Assembly: GCF_020194175.1 (NCBI RefSeq)
Contig: NZ_JADYVX010000023.1
Location: 62,001-126,000, forward strand
DNA from: Bradyrhizobium sp. BRP22
Lineage (GTDB): Bacteria > Pseudomonadota > Alphaproteobacteria > Rhizobiales > Xanthobacteraceae
Length of the DNA stretch: 64,000 bases
Direction of reading: 5' to 3'
Positions 26,270-35,838 of this stretch are shown here, piece by piece. Numbering within the stretch: the stretch's first letter is position 1; each line of letters begins with the position of its first letter. The translations under genes and the position numbers were made by a program. Under the pieces are notes generated by a model that searched no databases, had not been told where the DNA came from, and worked only from the letters and a program-made list of their open reading frames with translations.

Positions 26270-28217
26270 AGGCCGACGACCGCTCGCTTGTGGCGTTCTT
26301 CAGCGCTTCGACGTCGATGGCGGAGGCGATGTGCTCGATCGACACCGGCAGCCGCCGCCGCCAGTTCGGATGTTCGTCGACGGTGCCGGGAATGTTGGGC
26401 TGGTCGACCAGGCCGAGCAGATCCTCGAGCGAAATCGTCAGCAGGCGGGACCTGGTCCGAGACAGGAAAGCCGCCACCGAATAAAGATCATGCCGGTCGA
26501 TGCCATTCTGGCGCAGCACCTCGTCCAGCATGCCCAGGGCACGCCAGCGCGCCTCGTCGCTTTCGCCCGGATCGATACCGAGCGAACGCTTCAGCTTCAG
26601 ATCGCTGAACGAGCGCCAGCCGGCATAGGTCGCAAGATCATGGGTGTTGAAGGTGACGAGCGCATTGGCGGCGTAATGGTCGATGCCACGAAACGCGCCG
26701 CTGTCTTCGCGCTCGAACATCATCACGAGGTAGGACCAGATGCCCCAGTCGTTCATCTGCTCGCGAAAGCCTTCCGGCACGGTGCCGAGATCCTCGCCGA
26801 TCACGACGCAGCGATGCGCCACGCTCTCCTGAGCGGTCGCGGCGAGCAGCGCCTCGAACGGCATCTGCACATAGGCGCCATTCTCCGGGCCGAAGCCCTG
26901 CGGCACGAGATAAAGCCGCTTCAAGCCGAGCACGTGGTCGAGCCTGATCGCGCCGGCATGGCGCATCGAGGCCCGCAGCATTTGCCGATATGGCTCGAAC
27001 CCGCGCATTTCGAGGCCGGCGGCGTTGAAGCCGGCAAGACCCCAATCCTGACCGGCGGTGTTGAGCGGGTCCGGCGGCGCGCCGACGCCGAGCAGGCGTG
27101 AGATCGCGACCTGCTCGTTCCAGGCGTCGAAGCCATCGGACTGCACGCCGACGGCCACGTCGAGATAGAGCCCGACCTTCAGGCCGAGCCGGTGCGCCAG
27201 CGCGTTGCAGGCCGCGAGCTGCCGGTCGGCGTTCCATTGCACGAATTCGACGAATTCGATCTCGCCGAAATCGGCGCCCTTGCGCAGACGGCTGCACTTG
27301 CCGTCATCGGGCCGCCGCCATTCCTCGGGCCATTCCCACCAGGGCTGGTTGAACTTTTTCCGCAAGACCTCAAAGCACGCGAAGCGCGACAACAGCGGCC
27401 CGCGCTCGCTCCTGAAGCGTTCGAAGTCCTGCCGGCGCTCGAGCGTCGGGCTGGCCTTGAAGTTGGCGAATGCCGCGCGCAGCGCCTGCCATTTTGACGC
27501 CGCAACCGCAGGATAGTCGACAATGTCCCCGGCGCGCAGTTGCGCGAGCTTGTCGTTGATACGGGGGTCAGCGCGGAATTCCGGCAGCTTCTCGACGTCG
27601 ATATAGAGCGCGTTGAGGAATAGCCGGCTGTTCGGCGAATAGGGGCTACAATCACCGGGGCGATCATCGAACAGCGCATGCAGCGGGTTAAGTCCGACAC
27701 CACCGGCACCCAACTGATGGGCGAGTTCGATCAAGCCCCGCAGGTCGGTGAAATCGCCCATTCCCCAGTTGCGCGCGGAGCGCACGCTGTAGAGCTGCGC
27801 CGCCAGCAGCCAGCAGCGGTCGAAATCGCCACCAAAGGCGCGTGCCGGTGCGACAATCAGCGGCAGCTCGTCGGTCGATCCGGCGGCGTCATTCAGCTGC
27901 AGCCGGTAAACCCCGACCGGCAAATCCTGTGGCCAGGATATCGCGCGGTCGCGCGCCTCACCTTTCGCCATCATTTTGCCACCGGCCGAAATCGTCCATC
28001 CGACCGGCAACTTGGCGCCCGCCGAAAGCTCGGATGGCGCCGCCGGGCGGCCGAGCCGGACGACGACCGGCTGGTCGATGAACCGGCGCGGCTGACGCGG
28101 CGGCAAGGCATCGAGGATCGTTTGCAACGCAGCCGCGTCTGTCACACGGCGGTGGCCCTGACCGTCGATATATTCGGTCGTAATTCCAAGGTCGCTGGCT
28201 TTGGCGTAGAGGTCCAT
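26268..28217 (-). CDS. malQ: 4-alpha-glucanotransferase (amylomaltase)
   Basis: A 649-residue GH77 enzyme that transfers alpha-1,4-glucan segments between maltodextrins and releases glucose. The catalytic barrel has YSPNSRLFLNALYID near residue 200, GLYLDVAVGVQSDGFD with the nucleophile region near 345, RLDHVLGLKRLY near residue 425, and the acid region VVIGEDLGTVPEGF near residue 490, followed by FNTHDLATYAGW near 550. The C-terminal and N-terminal regions fit bacterial MalQ. A GTG at 28256 would add 13 residues; ATG 28217 starts the homology (MDLYAKASDLGI) but lacks a strong ribosome site, so the start is uncertain. It is divergent from the glgE operon and shares a promoter region with it. 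Confidence 0.9.
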   Translation of the reverse strand: MDLYAKASDLGITTEYIDGQGHRRVTDAAALQTILDALPPRQPRRFIDQPVVVRLGRPAAPSELSAGAKLPVGWTISAGGKMMAKGEARDRAISWPQDLPVGVYRLQLNDAAGSTDELPLIVAPARAFGGDFDRCWLLAAQLYSVRSARNWGMGDFTDLRGLIELAHQLGAGGVGLNPLHALFDDRPGDCSPYSPNSRLFLNALYIDVEKLPEFRADPRINDKLAQLRAGDIVDYPAVAASKWQALRAAFANFKASPTLERRQDFERFRSERGPLLSRFACFEVLRKKFNQPWWEWPEEWRRPDDGKCSRLRKGADFGEIEFVEFVQWNADRQLAACNALAHRLGLKVGLYLDVAVGVQSDGFDAWNEQVAISRLLGVGAPPDPLNTAGQDWGLAGFNAAGLEMRGFEPYRQMLRASMRHAGAIRLDHVLGLKRLYLVPQGFGPENGAYVQMPFEALLAATAQESVAHRCVVIGEDLGTVPEGFREQMNDWGIWSYLVMMFEREDSGAFRGIDHYAANALVTFNTHDLATYAGWRSFSDLKLKRSLGIDPGESDEARWRALGMLDEVLRQNGIDRHDLYSVAAFLSRTRSRLLTISLEDLLGLVDQPNIPGTVDEHPNWRRRLPVSIEHIASAIDVEALKNATSERSSA

Positions 28218-28294
28218 TCGGCACGCGCTTTGCACTCGACCCGAACTGCGGGTCACGAAATTATGTAGATGCAGGAAGGGGATAGATGATGTTT

Positions 28295-28348
28295 AACTCG
28301 CTTTCCTTCCGGCCGTTCCACGGGAACCAATGTCCCGTGAGCGGCTTT
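28295..28348. promoter_or_regulatory. Divergent candidate EcfG promoters, malQ and glgE
   Basis: A GTTCC-ACG-GGAAC palindrome (28315-28327) puts two GGAAC boxes back to back. Towards malQ, GGAAC is followed after 16 bases by AGTT (28298-28295). Towards glgE, it is followed after 17 bases by CTTT (28345-28348). Each has one mismatch to CGTT but fits the GGAAC-N18/19-TT form. Confidence 0.45.
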
Positions 28349-28416
28349 CTATATCAGTCCGGAGCGTATCCTTCACGCAACGGGGGCGTCATTTCCGTGT
28401 CAGTGGCGGCATCACC

Positions 28417-30366
28417 GTGAACAAAACCGCTCAAACTGTCGAGAGTGCCGCCGGCACTTTCCATATCGAAGACGTCTATCCGCTAATCGACGGCGGCCGC
28501 TATCCCGTGAAGCGCATCGTGGGGGAGCCCGTCGAGGTCTGGGCCGACGTCTACCGTGATGGACACGACGTCGTGGCCGCAGAACTGATCTGGCGCGGCG
28601 AACTCGACCACGAATGGCGCCGCGAGCCGATGACCATGCACAGCAACGACCGCTGGTTTGGCTCCTTCGTCCCCGACGCACCCGGCCGCTATTTCTATGC
28701 GATCGAGGCCTGGACCGACGAATTCGCCACCTGGCGCCACGGCTTCGAACTGAAGCAGAAGGCCGGTGCCGACGTGACACTCGATGCCATCGAAGGCGCG
28801 GGCATGCTGACCAAGGCGCAGGCCGGCGGACGGGCGGCCGCCGCCGTGATTCTCAAGCAGTGCGAAAACTATCTCCAGACCGGCGATCCGGCGCCGCTGC
28901 TCGCGCCTGAATTGCAGGACGCGATGGCCGAAAGCCAGTCGCGGCCGGACCTGACACGGTCACAGCTTTTCCCGTTCGTCGCCGACCGGCCGCAGGCCCG
29001 CTTCGGCTCCTGGTACGAGATGATCCCGCGCAGCCAGGGCAAGGTGCAGGGACAGCATGGCACCTTCCGCGACTGCATCGACCGCCTGCCCGACATCGCG
29101 GCGATGGGGTTCGACGTCGTCTACTTCACGCCGATCCACCCGATCGGCAAGACCAACCGCAAGGGACGCAACAATGCGGTGACCGCCAAGGAAGGCGATC
29201 CCGGCAGCCCCTACGCGATCGGCTCGGCCGAAGGCGGCCATGACGCCATCCATCCCGAATTGGGAACGCTGCAGGATTTCCGCGCCTTCGTCGCAGCGTG
29301 CAGAGAGCACAACATGGAAGTCGCGCTCGACTTCGCGGTGCAATGTTCGCCGGATCATCCCTGGCTGAAGGAACATCCGCAATGGTTCAAGAAGCGGCCC
29401 GACGGATCGATGCGCTATGCGGAGAATCCGCCGAAGAAATATGAGGACATCGTCAATCCGGATTTCGGCTGCGAGGATTCTGGCTCGCTCTGGAATGCGC
29501 TGCGGGACGTGATCCTGTTCTGGGTCGACCAGGGCGTGAAGATCTTCCGCGTCGACAATCCCCACACCAAGCCGTTCCCGTTCTGGGAATGGCTGATTCA
29601 CCAGGTGCAGCTGCACCATCCGGACGTGATCTTCCTTGCGGAGGCCTTCACGCGGCCGAAACTGATGAAGGGGCTGGCCAAGCTCGGCTTCACCCAGTCC
29701 TACACCTATTTCACCTGGCGCACCCAGCGCTGGGAGCTGGAACAATACCTGATCGAGCTCACCAGCTATCCCGAGCGCGACTACTACCGGCCGAATTTCT
29801 TCGTCAACACGCCTGACATCCTGCCCTTCCACCTGCAGGGCGGCGAACCCTGGATGTTCAAGTCGCGCGTCGCGCTGGCGGCGACGCTGTCCGGCACCTA
29901 CGGCATCTACAACGGCTTCGAACTGCTGGAGCACGAGCCGATCCCCGGGCGGGAGGAATATCTCGATTCCGAGAAATACGAGATCAAGGTGCGCGACTGG
30001 GACAAGCCCGGCAACATCAAGCCCTATATCCGCGACCTCAATTTGGTGCGCCGCGCCAACGCAGCGCTGCAGCAGACCAGCAATTTGCGTTTCCTGCCCA
30101 TCGAGGACAGCAACGTGATCGGGTTCGTCAAGGAAGCCGTCGATGGGAGCAACACGGTTGCGGTCGCGATTGCGTTGTCCAGCGACATCCACGAAATCTG
30201 GCTGCCGCTCGGCGATGTCCAGCTAGGCGCCGGCGACGAGCGCCGTCACGTCGCCGCGGTCGAGAACCTGATCACGGGCGAACGCTATGCACTCGACTGG
30301 GGCGGCATTCGGGTGCGGATTGATCCGATGCGGGATCCGGCGGTGCTGTTCCGCTGCCTGGCTTGA
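28417..30366 (+). CDS. glgE: Alpha-1,4-glucan:maltose-1-phosphate maltosyltransferase
   Basis: A 649-residue GH13_3 enzyme that extends alpha-glucan using maltose-1-phosphate. The N-terminal beta domain begins around IEDVYPLIDGG; the catalytic barrel has nucleophile D380 in FRVDNPHTKP, acid E409 in FLAEAFTRPK and D467 in VNTPDILPF, spaced as in the Streptomyces enzyme. It opens the operon glgE, treS-maltokinase, glgB, glgX, treZ, treY and takes the product of the next gene as substrate. The frame is open to ATG 28330, but this would lie inside the promoter candidate; GTG 28417 is preferred although its ribosome site is weak. Confidence 0.92.
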   Translation: MNKTAQTVESAAGTFHIEDVYPLIDGGRYPVKRIVGEPVEVWADVYRDGHDVVAAELIWRGELDHEWRREPMTMHSNDRWFGSFVPDAPGRYFYAIEAWTDEFATWRHGFELKQKAGADVTLDAIEGAGMLTKAQAGGRAAAAVILKQCENYLQTGDPAPLLAPELQDAMAESQSRPDLTRSQLFPFVADRPQARFGSWYEMIPRSQGKVQGQHGTFRDCIDRLPDIAAMGFDVVYFTPIHPIGKTNRKGRNNAVTAKEGDPGSPYAIGSAEGGHDAIHPELGTLQDFRAFVAACREHNMEVALDFAVQCSPDHPWLKEHPQWFKKRPDGSMRYAENPPKKYEDIVNPDFGCEDSGSLWNALRDVILFWVDQGVKIFRVDNPHTKPFPFWEWLIHQVQLHHPDVIFLAEAFTRPKLMKGLAKLGFTQSYTYFTWRTQRWELEQYLIELTSYPERDYYRPNFFVNTPDILPFHLQGGEPWMFKSRVALAATLSGTYGIYNGFELLEHEPIPGREEYLDSEKYEIKVRDWDKPGNIKPYIRDLNLVRRANAALQQTSNLRFLPIEDSNVIGFVKEAVDGSNTVAVAIALSSDIHEIWLPLGDVQLGAGDERRHVAAVENLITGERYALDWGGIRVRIDPMRDPAVLFRCLA

Positions 30367-30378
30367 GGGGGCGGCGCC

Positions 30379-33300
30379 ATGAACGTGCTTTCAGCGGTCG
30401 AGACGAAGGAACTGGTGGCCACCGAGACGGCGGACGAGCTCTGGTACAAGGACGCCATCATCTACCAGCTCCATGTCAAGGCCTTCGCCGACAGCAATAA
30501 TGACGGCATCGGCGATTTCGCGGGGCTGACCGAGAAGCTCGGCTACCTGCAGGATCTCGGCGTCACCACGCTCTGGCTGTTGCCGTTCTATCCGTCCCCC
30601 GGGCGCGATGACGGCTATGACATCGCCGACTATGGCGACATCAATCCCGATTTCGGGACGATGAAGGACTTCAAGCGCTTCATCCATGAAGCCAAGAAGC
30701 GCGGCCTGCGGGTCATCACCGAGCTCGTCATCAACCACACCTCCGACCAGCACGCCTGGTTCAAGCGCGCGCGCCGCAGCCATCCCGGCTCGAGCGCGCG
30801 CAACTGGTATGTCTGGAGCGACACCGACCAGAAGTACCAGGGCACGCGGATCATCTTCACCGATACCGAGAAGTCGAACTGGACCTGGGACCCCGAAGCG
30901 GGTCAGTTCTACTGGCACCGCTTCTTCTCGCACCAGCCGGACCTGAACTTCGACAACCCGCGCGTCGTGCGCGCGATCGTGCAGGTGATGAAGCGCTGGC
31001 TCGACACCGGCGTCGACGGCTTCCGGCTCGACGCCATTCCCTATCTTTGCGAGCGCGAGGGCACCAACAACGAGAACCTGCCCGAGACGCACGCCATCAT
31101 CAAACTGCTGCGGCGCGAGCTCGACACCTATGCCAAGGACAAGATCCTGCTCGCCGAGGCCAATCAATGGCCCGAGGACGTGCAGGAGTATTTCGGCCGG
31201 GAAGACGAATGCCATATGGCCTATCACTTCCCGCTGATGCCGCGGATCTACATGGCGATCGCGCAGGAGGACCGCTTTCCGATCACCGACATCCTGCGGC
31301 AGACGCCGGATATCCCGGCCAGTTGCCAATGGGCGCTGTTCCTGCGCAATCATGACGAGCTGACGCTGGAAATGGTCACCGATGTCGAGCGCGATTATCT
31401 GTGGTCGACCTATGCCAACGACCCCCGCGCCCGCATCAATGTCGGCATTCGCCGCCGCCTCGCGCCGCTGATGGACAATGACCGGCGCAAGATCGAGCTG
31501 ATGAACTCGCTCCTGCTCTCGTTCCCAGGCACGCCGATCATCTATTACGGCGACGAGATCGGGATGGGCGACAACATCTATCTCGGCGACCGCAACGGTG
31601 TCCGCACACCGATGCAATGGAGTCCGGACCGCAATGGCGGCTTCTCCCGTGCCGATCCGGCGCGGCTCTATGCGCCCATGATCATGGACCCGGTCTATGG
31701 CTATGAGTCCGTGAATGTGGAAGCGCAGTCGCGCAGCCTCTCGTCGCTGCTCAGCGCCACCAAGCGGCTGATCGCGGTGCGCAAGTCGACCCTGGCCTTC
31801 GGCCGCGGCTCGATGACCTTCATCCGGCCCGAGAACCGCTCGGTGCTCGCCTATGTCCGGCAGTATCAGGACGAGGTCATCCTCTGCGTCGCCAACCTGT
31901 CGCGCTCGGCGCAGGCGACCGAGCTCGACCTGTCCGCCTTCAAGGGACGCATTCCGCTCGAGATGCTCGGCCGCACGCGCTTTCCGACGATTGGCGAACT
32001 GCCCTATATGATCACGCTGGCGCCGTACGGCTTCTACTGGTTCCAGCTCCAGGAGCCCGACAAGACTATCGCCTTGCCGCGGCGCGCGGTGCCGGAATTC
32101 GAGACGCTGGTCGTGCCGCTGAATTCGACCTGGGTGTCGCTGGCGCGCGCCCGCGGCGTATTCGAGCGCGACGTGCTGCCTGGTCATCTGGCGCGGGCAC
32201 GCTGGTACCCCGAGAGTTTGCCGAAAGCGATCCAGCCGCTGCTCGTCTCCGCGATTCCCTTCTGCGACATCGGCGACAACCGCCCCTGGCTCGCCTTCTT
32301 CGAGACGACGCAGCGCGGCGCCACCTCACGCTACGTGCTGCCGATCCGGATCGAATGGGTGCGTTTCGACCGCGAGCGCTACAATCCGCGCGCACTTGCC
32401 GCGGTACGACAGGGCGCCCGCGAGGGCACGCTGCTCGACGTCGCGACCGACGAGATCTTCATCGCGCTGCTGCTGCGCAATCTGGCGCAGTCGCTGACGG
32501 TCGAGGACGAGGAGCTGGGCATCGCGCTGCGTCTCGAATTCCGCCCGACCAGCCGCTTCACGGACAAGCCGATCAAGCAGCCCCAGCGCATTCGCGCGGT
32601 GGAAACCGAGCAGTCCAACAGCACGGCGCTGGTCGACGAGGATTACGTCGTCAAGATCTATCGCAGGCTCGAGCCCGGCATCAATCCGGAGATCGAGATG
32701 GGCCGTTTCCTCACCGACGTCGCGGGCTTCGCCAACACGCCCGCGCTGCTCGGCACGGTCGAGCTCGTCGATGGCGAACAGCGCAGCGCGATCGGCGTCG
32801 TTCACGCCTTTGTCACCAACCAGGGCGAGGCGTGGACAGTGACATCAGCCTATCTCGACCGCTTCGTCGAGGAGCAGCGGCTGCTTGCAACCAACCATGA
32901 GACGAAGCAAAGCGAACAGCAGACCTCCTATCTGCGCTACATGGCGCAAACAGGAAAGCGTGTCGCCGAACTGCACATCGCGCTGGCGAGCAACCGCGAG
33001 CTGCCCGAGTTCGTGCCGGAGCCGACGAGGCCGGAGGACGTGCAACGCTGGATCGACGACATCATGGCCCGGGCTGATCGCGTCTTCGAGACGCTGACGC
33101 AGCGGCGGGATACGCTGAAAGAGGCCGATCGCCCGCTGGTGGCCCAGTTCCTGGCGCAGCAGGATACCTTGCCGGCCCGGCTGAAGGCGCTGCTGCCTGC
33201 AGACATCGACGGCCTCAACATCCGCCATCACGGCGACTTCCACCTCGGCCAGATGCTGATCGTCAAGGACGACATCTTCATTATCGATTTCGAGGGCGAG

Positions 33301-33690
33301 CCGCGGCGGAGCATCGCCGAGCGGCGGCGCAAGGCGCCGGCGGCGCGCGATGTCGCCGGCCTGATCCGCTCGATCGACTACTCCGTCACCGCCGCGCTCG
33401 ATCGGGCGCTGAAGATCGCATCCGACGAGCAAGGCAAGCTCGCGCTGGCGCTCGCCGACTGGCGTGACCAGGCCGCCGCAACATTCCTGGCCGCCTATCG
33501 CGAGACCATGGCGGGCCAGCCTCTGTGGCCGGCCGATCCGGACGCCGCCGAGCGGATGCTCAACTTCTTCCTGCTTGAGAAAGCATTCTACGAGATCGAA
33601 TATGAGCTCGCGCACCGGCCCGACTGGCTGCGCGTCCCGCTGACCGGGATGCTCCGCATCCTGGCGCAACAACCGCATGAGCAGCAATGA
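30379..33690 (+). CDS. treS: Trehalose synthase-maltokinase fusion
   Basis: A 1103-residue fusion. The first 560 residues are GH13 trehalose synthase, interconverting trehalose and maltose, with nucleophile D218 in VDGFRLDAIPYL, acid E260 in LLAEANQWPED and D326 in FLRNHDELT. The C-terminal part (about 640-1100) is a maltokinase, with the aminoglycoside-kinase-like loop RHHGDFHLGQ and metal-binding IDFEGEPRRS near residues 950-975, and makes maltose-1-phosphate for GlgE with ATP. The fusion channels trehalose to the GlgE pathway. Its stop overlaps the glgB start by four bases (ATGA). Similar fusions are known in proteobacteria. Confidence 0.94.
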   Translation: MNVLSAVETKELVATETADELWYKDAIIYQLHVKAFADSNNDGIGDFAGLTEKLGYLQDLGVTTLWLLPFYPSPGRDDGYDIADYGDINPDFGTMKDFKRFIHEAKKRGLRVITELVINHTSDQHAWFKRARRSHPGSSARNWYVWSDTDQKYQGTRIIFTDTEKSNWTWDPEAGQFYWHRFFSHQPDLNFDNPRVVRAIVQVMKRWLDTGVDGFRLDAIPYLCEREGTNNENLPETHAIIKLLRRELDTYAKDKILLAEANQWPEDVQEYFGREDECHMAYHFPLMPRIYMAIAQEDRFPITDILRQTPDIPASCQWALFLRNHDELTLEMVTDVERDYLWSTYANDPRARINVGIRRRLAPLMDNDRRKIELMNSLLLSFPGTPIIYYGDEIGMGDNIYLGDRNGVRTPMQWSPDRNGGFSRADPARLYAPMIMDPVYGYESVNVEAQSRSLSSLLSATKRLIAVRKSTLAFGRGSMTFIRPENRSVLAYVRQYQDEVILCVANLSRSAQATELDLSAFKGRIPLEMLGRTRFPTIGELPYMITLAPYGFYWFQLQEPDKTIALPRRAVPEFETLVVPLNSTWVSLARARGVFERDVLPGHLARARWYPESLPKAIQPLLVSAIPFCDIGDNRPWLAFFETTQRGATSRYVLPIRIEWVRFDRERYNPRALAAVRQGAREGTLLDVATDEIFIALLLRNLAQSLTVEDEELGIALRLEFRPTSRFTDKPIKQPQRIRAVETEQSNSTALVDEDYVVKIYRRLEPGINPEIEMGRFLTDVAGFANTPALLGTVELVDGEQRSAIGVVHAFVTNQGEAWTVTSAYLDRFVEEQRLLATNHETKQSEQQTSYLRYMAQTGKRVAELHIALASNRELPEFVPEPTRPEDVQRWIDDIMARADRVFETLTQRRDTLKEADRPLVAQFLAQQDTLPARLKALLPADIDGLNIRHHGDFHLGQMLIVKDDIFIIDFEGEPRRSIAERRRKAPAARDVAGLIRSIDYSVTAALDRALKIASDEQGKLALALADWRDQAAATFLAAYRETMAGQPLWPADPDAAERMLNFFLLEKAFYEIEYELAHRPDWLRVPLTGMLRILAQQPHEQQ

Positions 33691-35834
33691 CCAGATTGCC
33701 CGCCGAAGCCTACGCGATCATCGAGGGTCGTCATTCCGATCCCTTCCGCTATCTCGGACTTCATGCCGAGGGCGACCAGAGCGTCGTGCGCGCCTTCCTG
33801 CCCGAAGCCTCCAATGTCGAGGCGATCGGGGAGCACGGCGAGACCGCGCCGCTCGCGCGCATTCACGATGCCGGCCTGTTCGCCGGCACGCTGCCGAACG
33901 GCTCGCGCCGCTACCAGCTGCGCGCCCGCTTCGGCGACAATGTCGTCGATCTCGACGATCCTTACCGCTTCCCGCCAGTCCTGAGCGATTTCGATCTCTA
34001 TTTGCTCGGCGAAGGCACTCACCAGCGCATCTATGACAAGCTCGGCGCGCATCCGATAACGCTCGATGGCGTCGAGGGTGTCGCCTTCGTGGTGCTGGCG
34101 CCGAATGCGCGGCGGGTCAGCGTGGTCGGCGATTTCAACTTCTGGGACGCGCGGCGGCATCCGATGCGGGTGCGCGGCGTCGGCTATTGGGAATTGTTCA
34201 TCCCGCATGCCCGCGCCGGCGACCACTACAAGTTCGACATCATCGGCCCCAACGGCCAGCATCTGCCGCTGAAGTCCGATCCGGTGGCATTTGGCGCGGA
34301 GCTGCGTCCGAAGACCGCCTCGATCGTGGTCGATCTCGATCAAATTCCGCGTCCGCAAGCGGCGCCGTCCGGCATCAACGCGCTCGGCGCGCCGATCTCG
34401 ATCTACGAGGTCCATCTCGGCTCGTGGCGGCGCAAGGGCAGCAATGAATGGCTGACCTATCGCGAACTCGCCGAACAGCTTCCAGCCTATGCGCGCGACA
34501 TGGGCTTCACCCATCTTGAATTCCTCCCCGTCAGCGAACATCCGTTCGACGGCTCCTGGGGCTATCAGCCGACGGGATTGTTCGCGCCCACCAGCCGGTT
34601 CGGCTCGCCGGCCGATTTCGCGGCCCTCGTTGACGCCTGCCATCGCGAAGGGTTAGGGGTGCTGCTCGACTGGGTGCCCGGCCACTTCCCCGACGATCCG
34701 CACGGCCTCGGCCATTTCGACGGCACCGCGCTCTATGAGCACGCCAACCCGCTGCAAGGTCGCCATCTCGACTGGGGCACGCTGATCTATAATTACGGGC
34801 GCACCGAGGTAACCAATTTCCTGGCCTCCAACGCGCTGTTCTGGCTCGACCGCTACGGCGTCGACGGCCTGCGGGTCGATGCGGTCGCCTCGATGCTTTA
34901 TCTCGATTACAGCCGTCCGCCGGGTGGCTGGATCCCGAACAAATATGGCGGCCGCGAAAATCTGGAGGCGATCGACTTCCTGCGCCGCTTCAACACCGAA
35001 GTGTTCGGCCGCTTCCCGCAGGCGACGACCGCGGCGGAAGAATCCACCGCCTGGCCGCAGGTGTCGCGCCCGGTCGAGTTCGGCGGGCTCGGCTTCGGCT
35101 ACAAGTGGAACATGGGCTGGATGCACGACACGCTGCGCTACATCGGCAAGGATCCCATTCACCGCAAGTATCACCACGGCGACATCCTGTTCGGCCTGCA
35201 CTACGCCTTCTCGGAGAACTTCATCCTGCCGCTGTCGCATGACGAGGTCGTGCACGGCAAACGCTCGATCCTGGGCCGCATGCCCGGCGACGACTGGCAG
35301 CGCTTCGCGAACCTGCGCGCCTATTACAGCTTCATGTTCGGCCATCCCGGCAAGAAGCTGTTGTTCATGGGCTGCGAGTTCGGCCAGGAACGCGAATGGA
35401 GCCACGAACATTCGCTCGACTGGCATCTGCTCGAGCAGCCGAAATATGCCGGCGTCCAGGCATTGCTGCGCGACCTCAACCGGCTTTATCGCGCGCTGCC
35501 GGCGCTGCATGAACTGGATTGCGATCCGGCCGGCTTCGAATGGGTCATCACCGATGACGCCGACCACAACGTGTTCGCCTGGATCCGCAAAGGCAACACC
35601 GCGCGTGCGCGCTGCCTCGTGGTGGCCAACTTCTCGCCGAACGTCTATCACGACTACCGCGTCCGCGTGCCCTTTGGGGGGAAATGGCGCGAGGTGCTGA
35701 ACTCGGATTCGTCGCACTATGGCGGCAGCAATGTCGGCAATATTGGTGAAGTGGTCACGCATGAAGGCCTCGTGCCCGAGCTCAGCCTGACCATTCCGCC
35801 GTTGGCTGCGATCTTTCTCGTACCTGAAAGCTGA
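33687..35834 (+). CDS. glgB: 1,4-alpha-glucan branching enzyme
   Basis: A 715-residue GH13_9 branching enzyme. The N-terminal CBM48-like domain contains GVAFVVLAPNARRVSVVGDFN near residue 130, and the catalytic barrel has nucleophile D398 in LRVDAVASM, acid E451 in TAAEESTAWP and the LSHDEVVHGK block near residue 515. It introduces alpha-1,6 branches into the glucan made by GlgE. It overlaps the trehalose synthase stop by four bases and ends 4 nt before glgX, so branching, synthesis and debranching enzymes are made from one message. Length is normal; no truncation. Confidence 0.94.
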   Translation: MTRLPAEAYAIIEGRHSDPFRYLGLHAEGDQSVVRAFLPEASNVEAIGEHGETAPLARIHDAGLFAGTLPNGSRRYQLRARFGDNVVDLDDPYRFPPVLSDFDLYLLGEGTHQRIYDKLGAHPITLDGVEGVAFVVLAPNARRVSVVGDFNFWDARRHPMRVRGVGYWELFIPHARAGDHYKFDIIGPNGQHLPLKSDPVAFGAELRPKTASIVVDLDQIPRPQAAPSGINALGAPISIYEVHLGSWRRKGSNEWLTYRELAEQLPAYARDMGFTHLEFLPVSEHPFDGSWGYQPTGLFAPTSRFGSPADFAALVDACHREGLGVLLDWVPGHFPDDPHGLGHFDGTALYEHANPLQGRHLDWGTLIYNYGRTEVTNFLASNALFWLDRYGVDGLRVDAVASMLYLDYSRPPGGWIPNKYGGRENLEAIDFLRRFNTEVFGRFPQATTAAEESTAWPQVSRPVEFGGLGFGYKWNMGWMHDTLRYIGKDPIHRKYHHGDILFGLHYAFSENFILPLSHDEVVHGKRSILGRMPGDDWQRFANLRAYYSFMFGHPGKKLLFMGCEFGQEREWSHEHSLDWHLLEQPKYAGVQALLRDLNRLYRALPALHELDCDPAGFEWVITDDADHNVFAWIRKGNTARARCLVVANFSPNVYHDYRVRVPFGGKWREVLNSDSSHYGGSNVGNIGEVVTHEGLVPELSLTIPPLAAIFLVPES

Positions 35835-35838
35835 CGTC

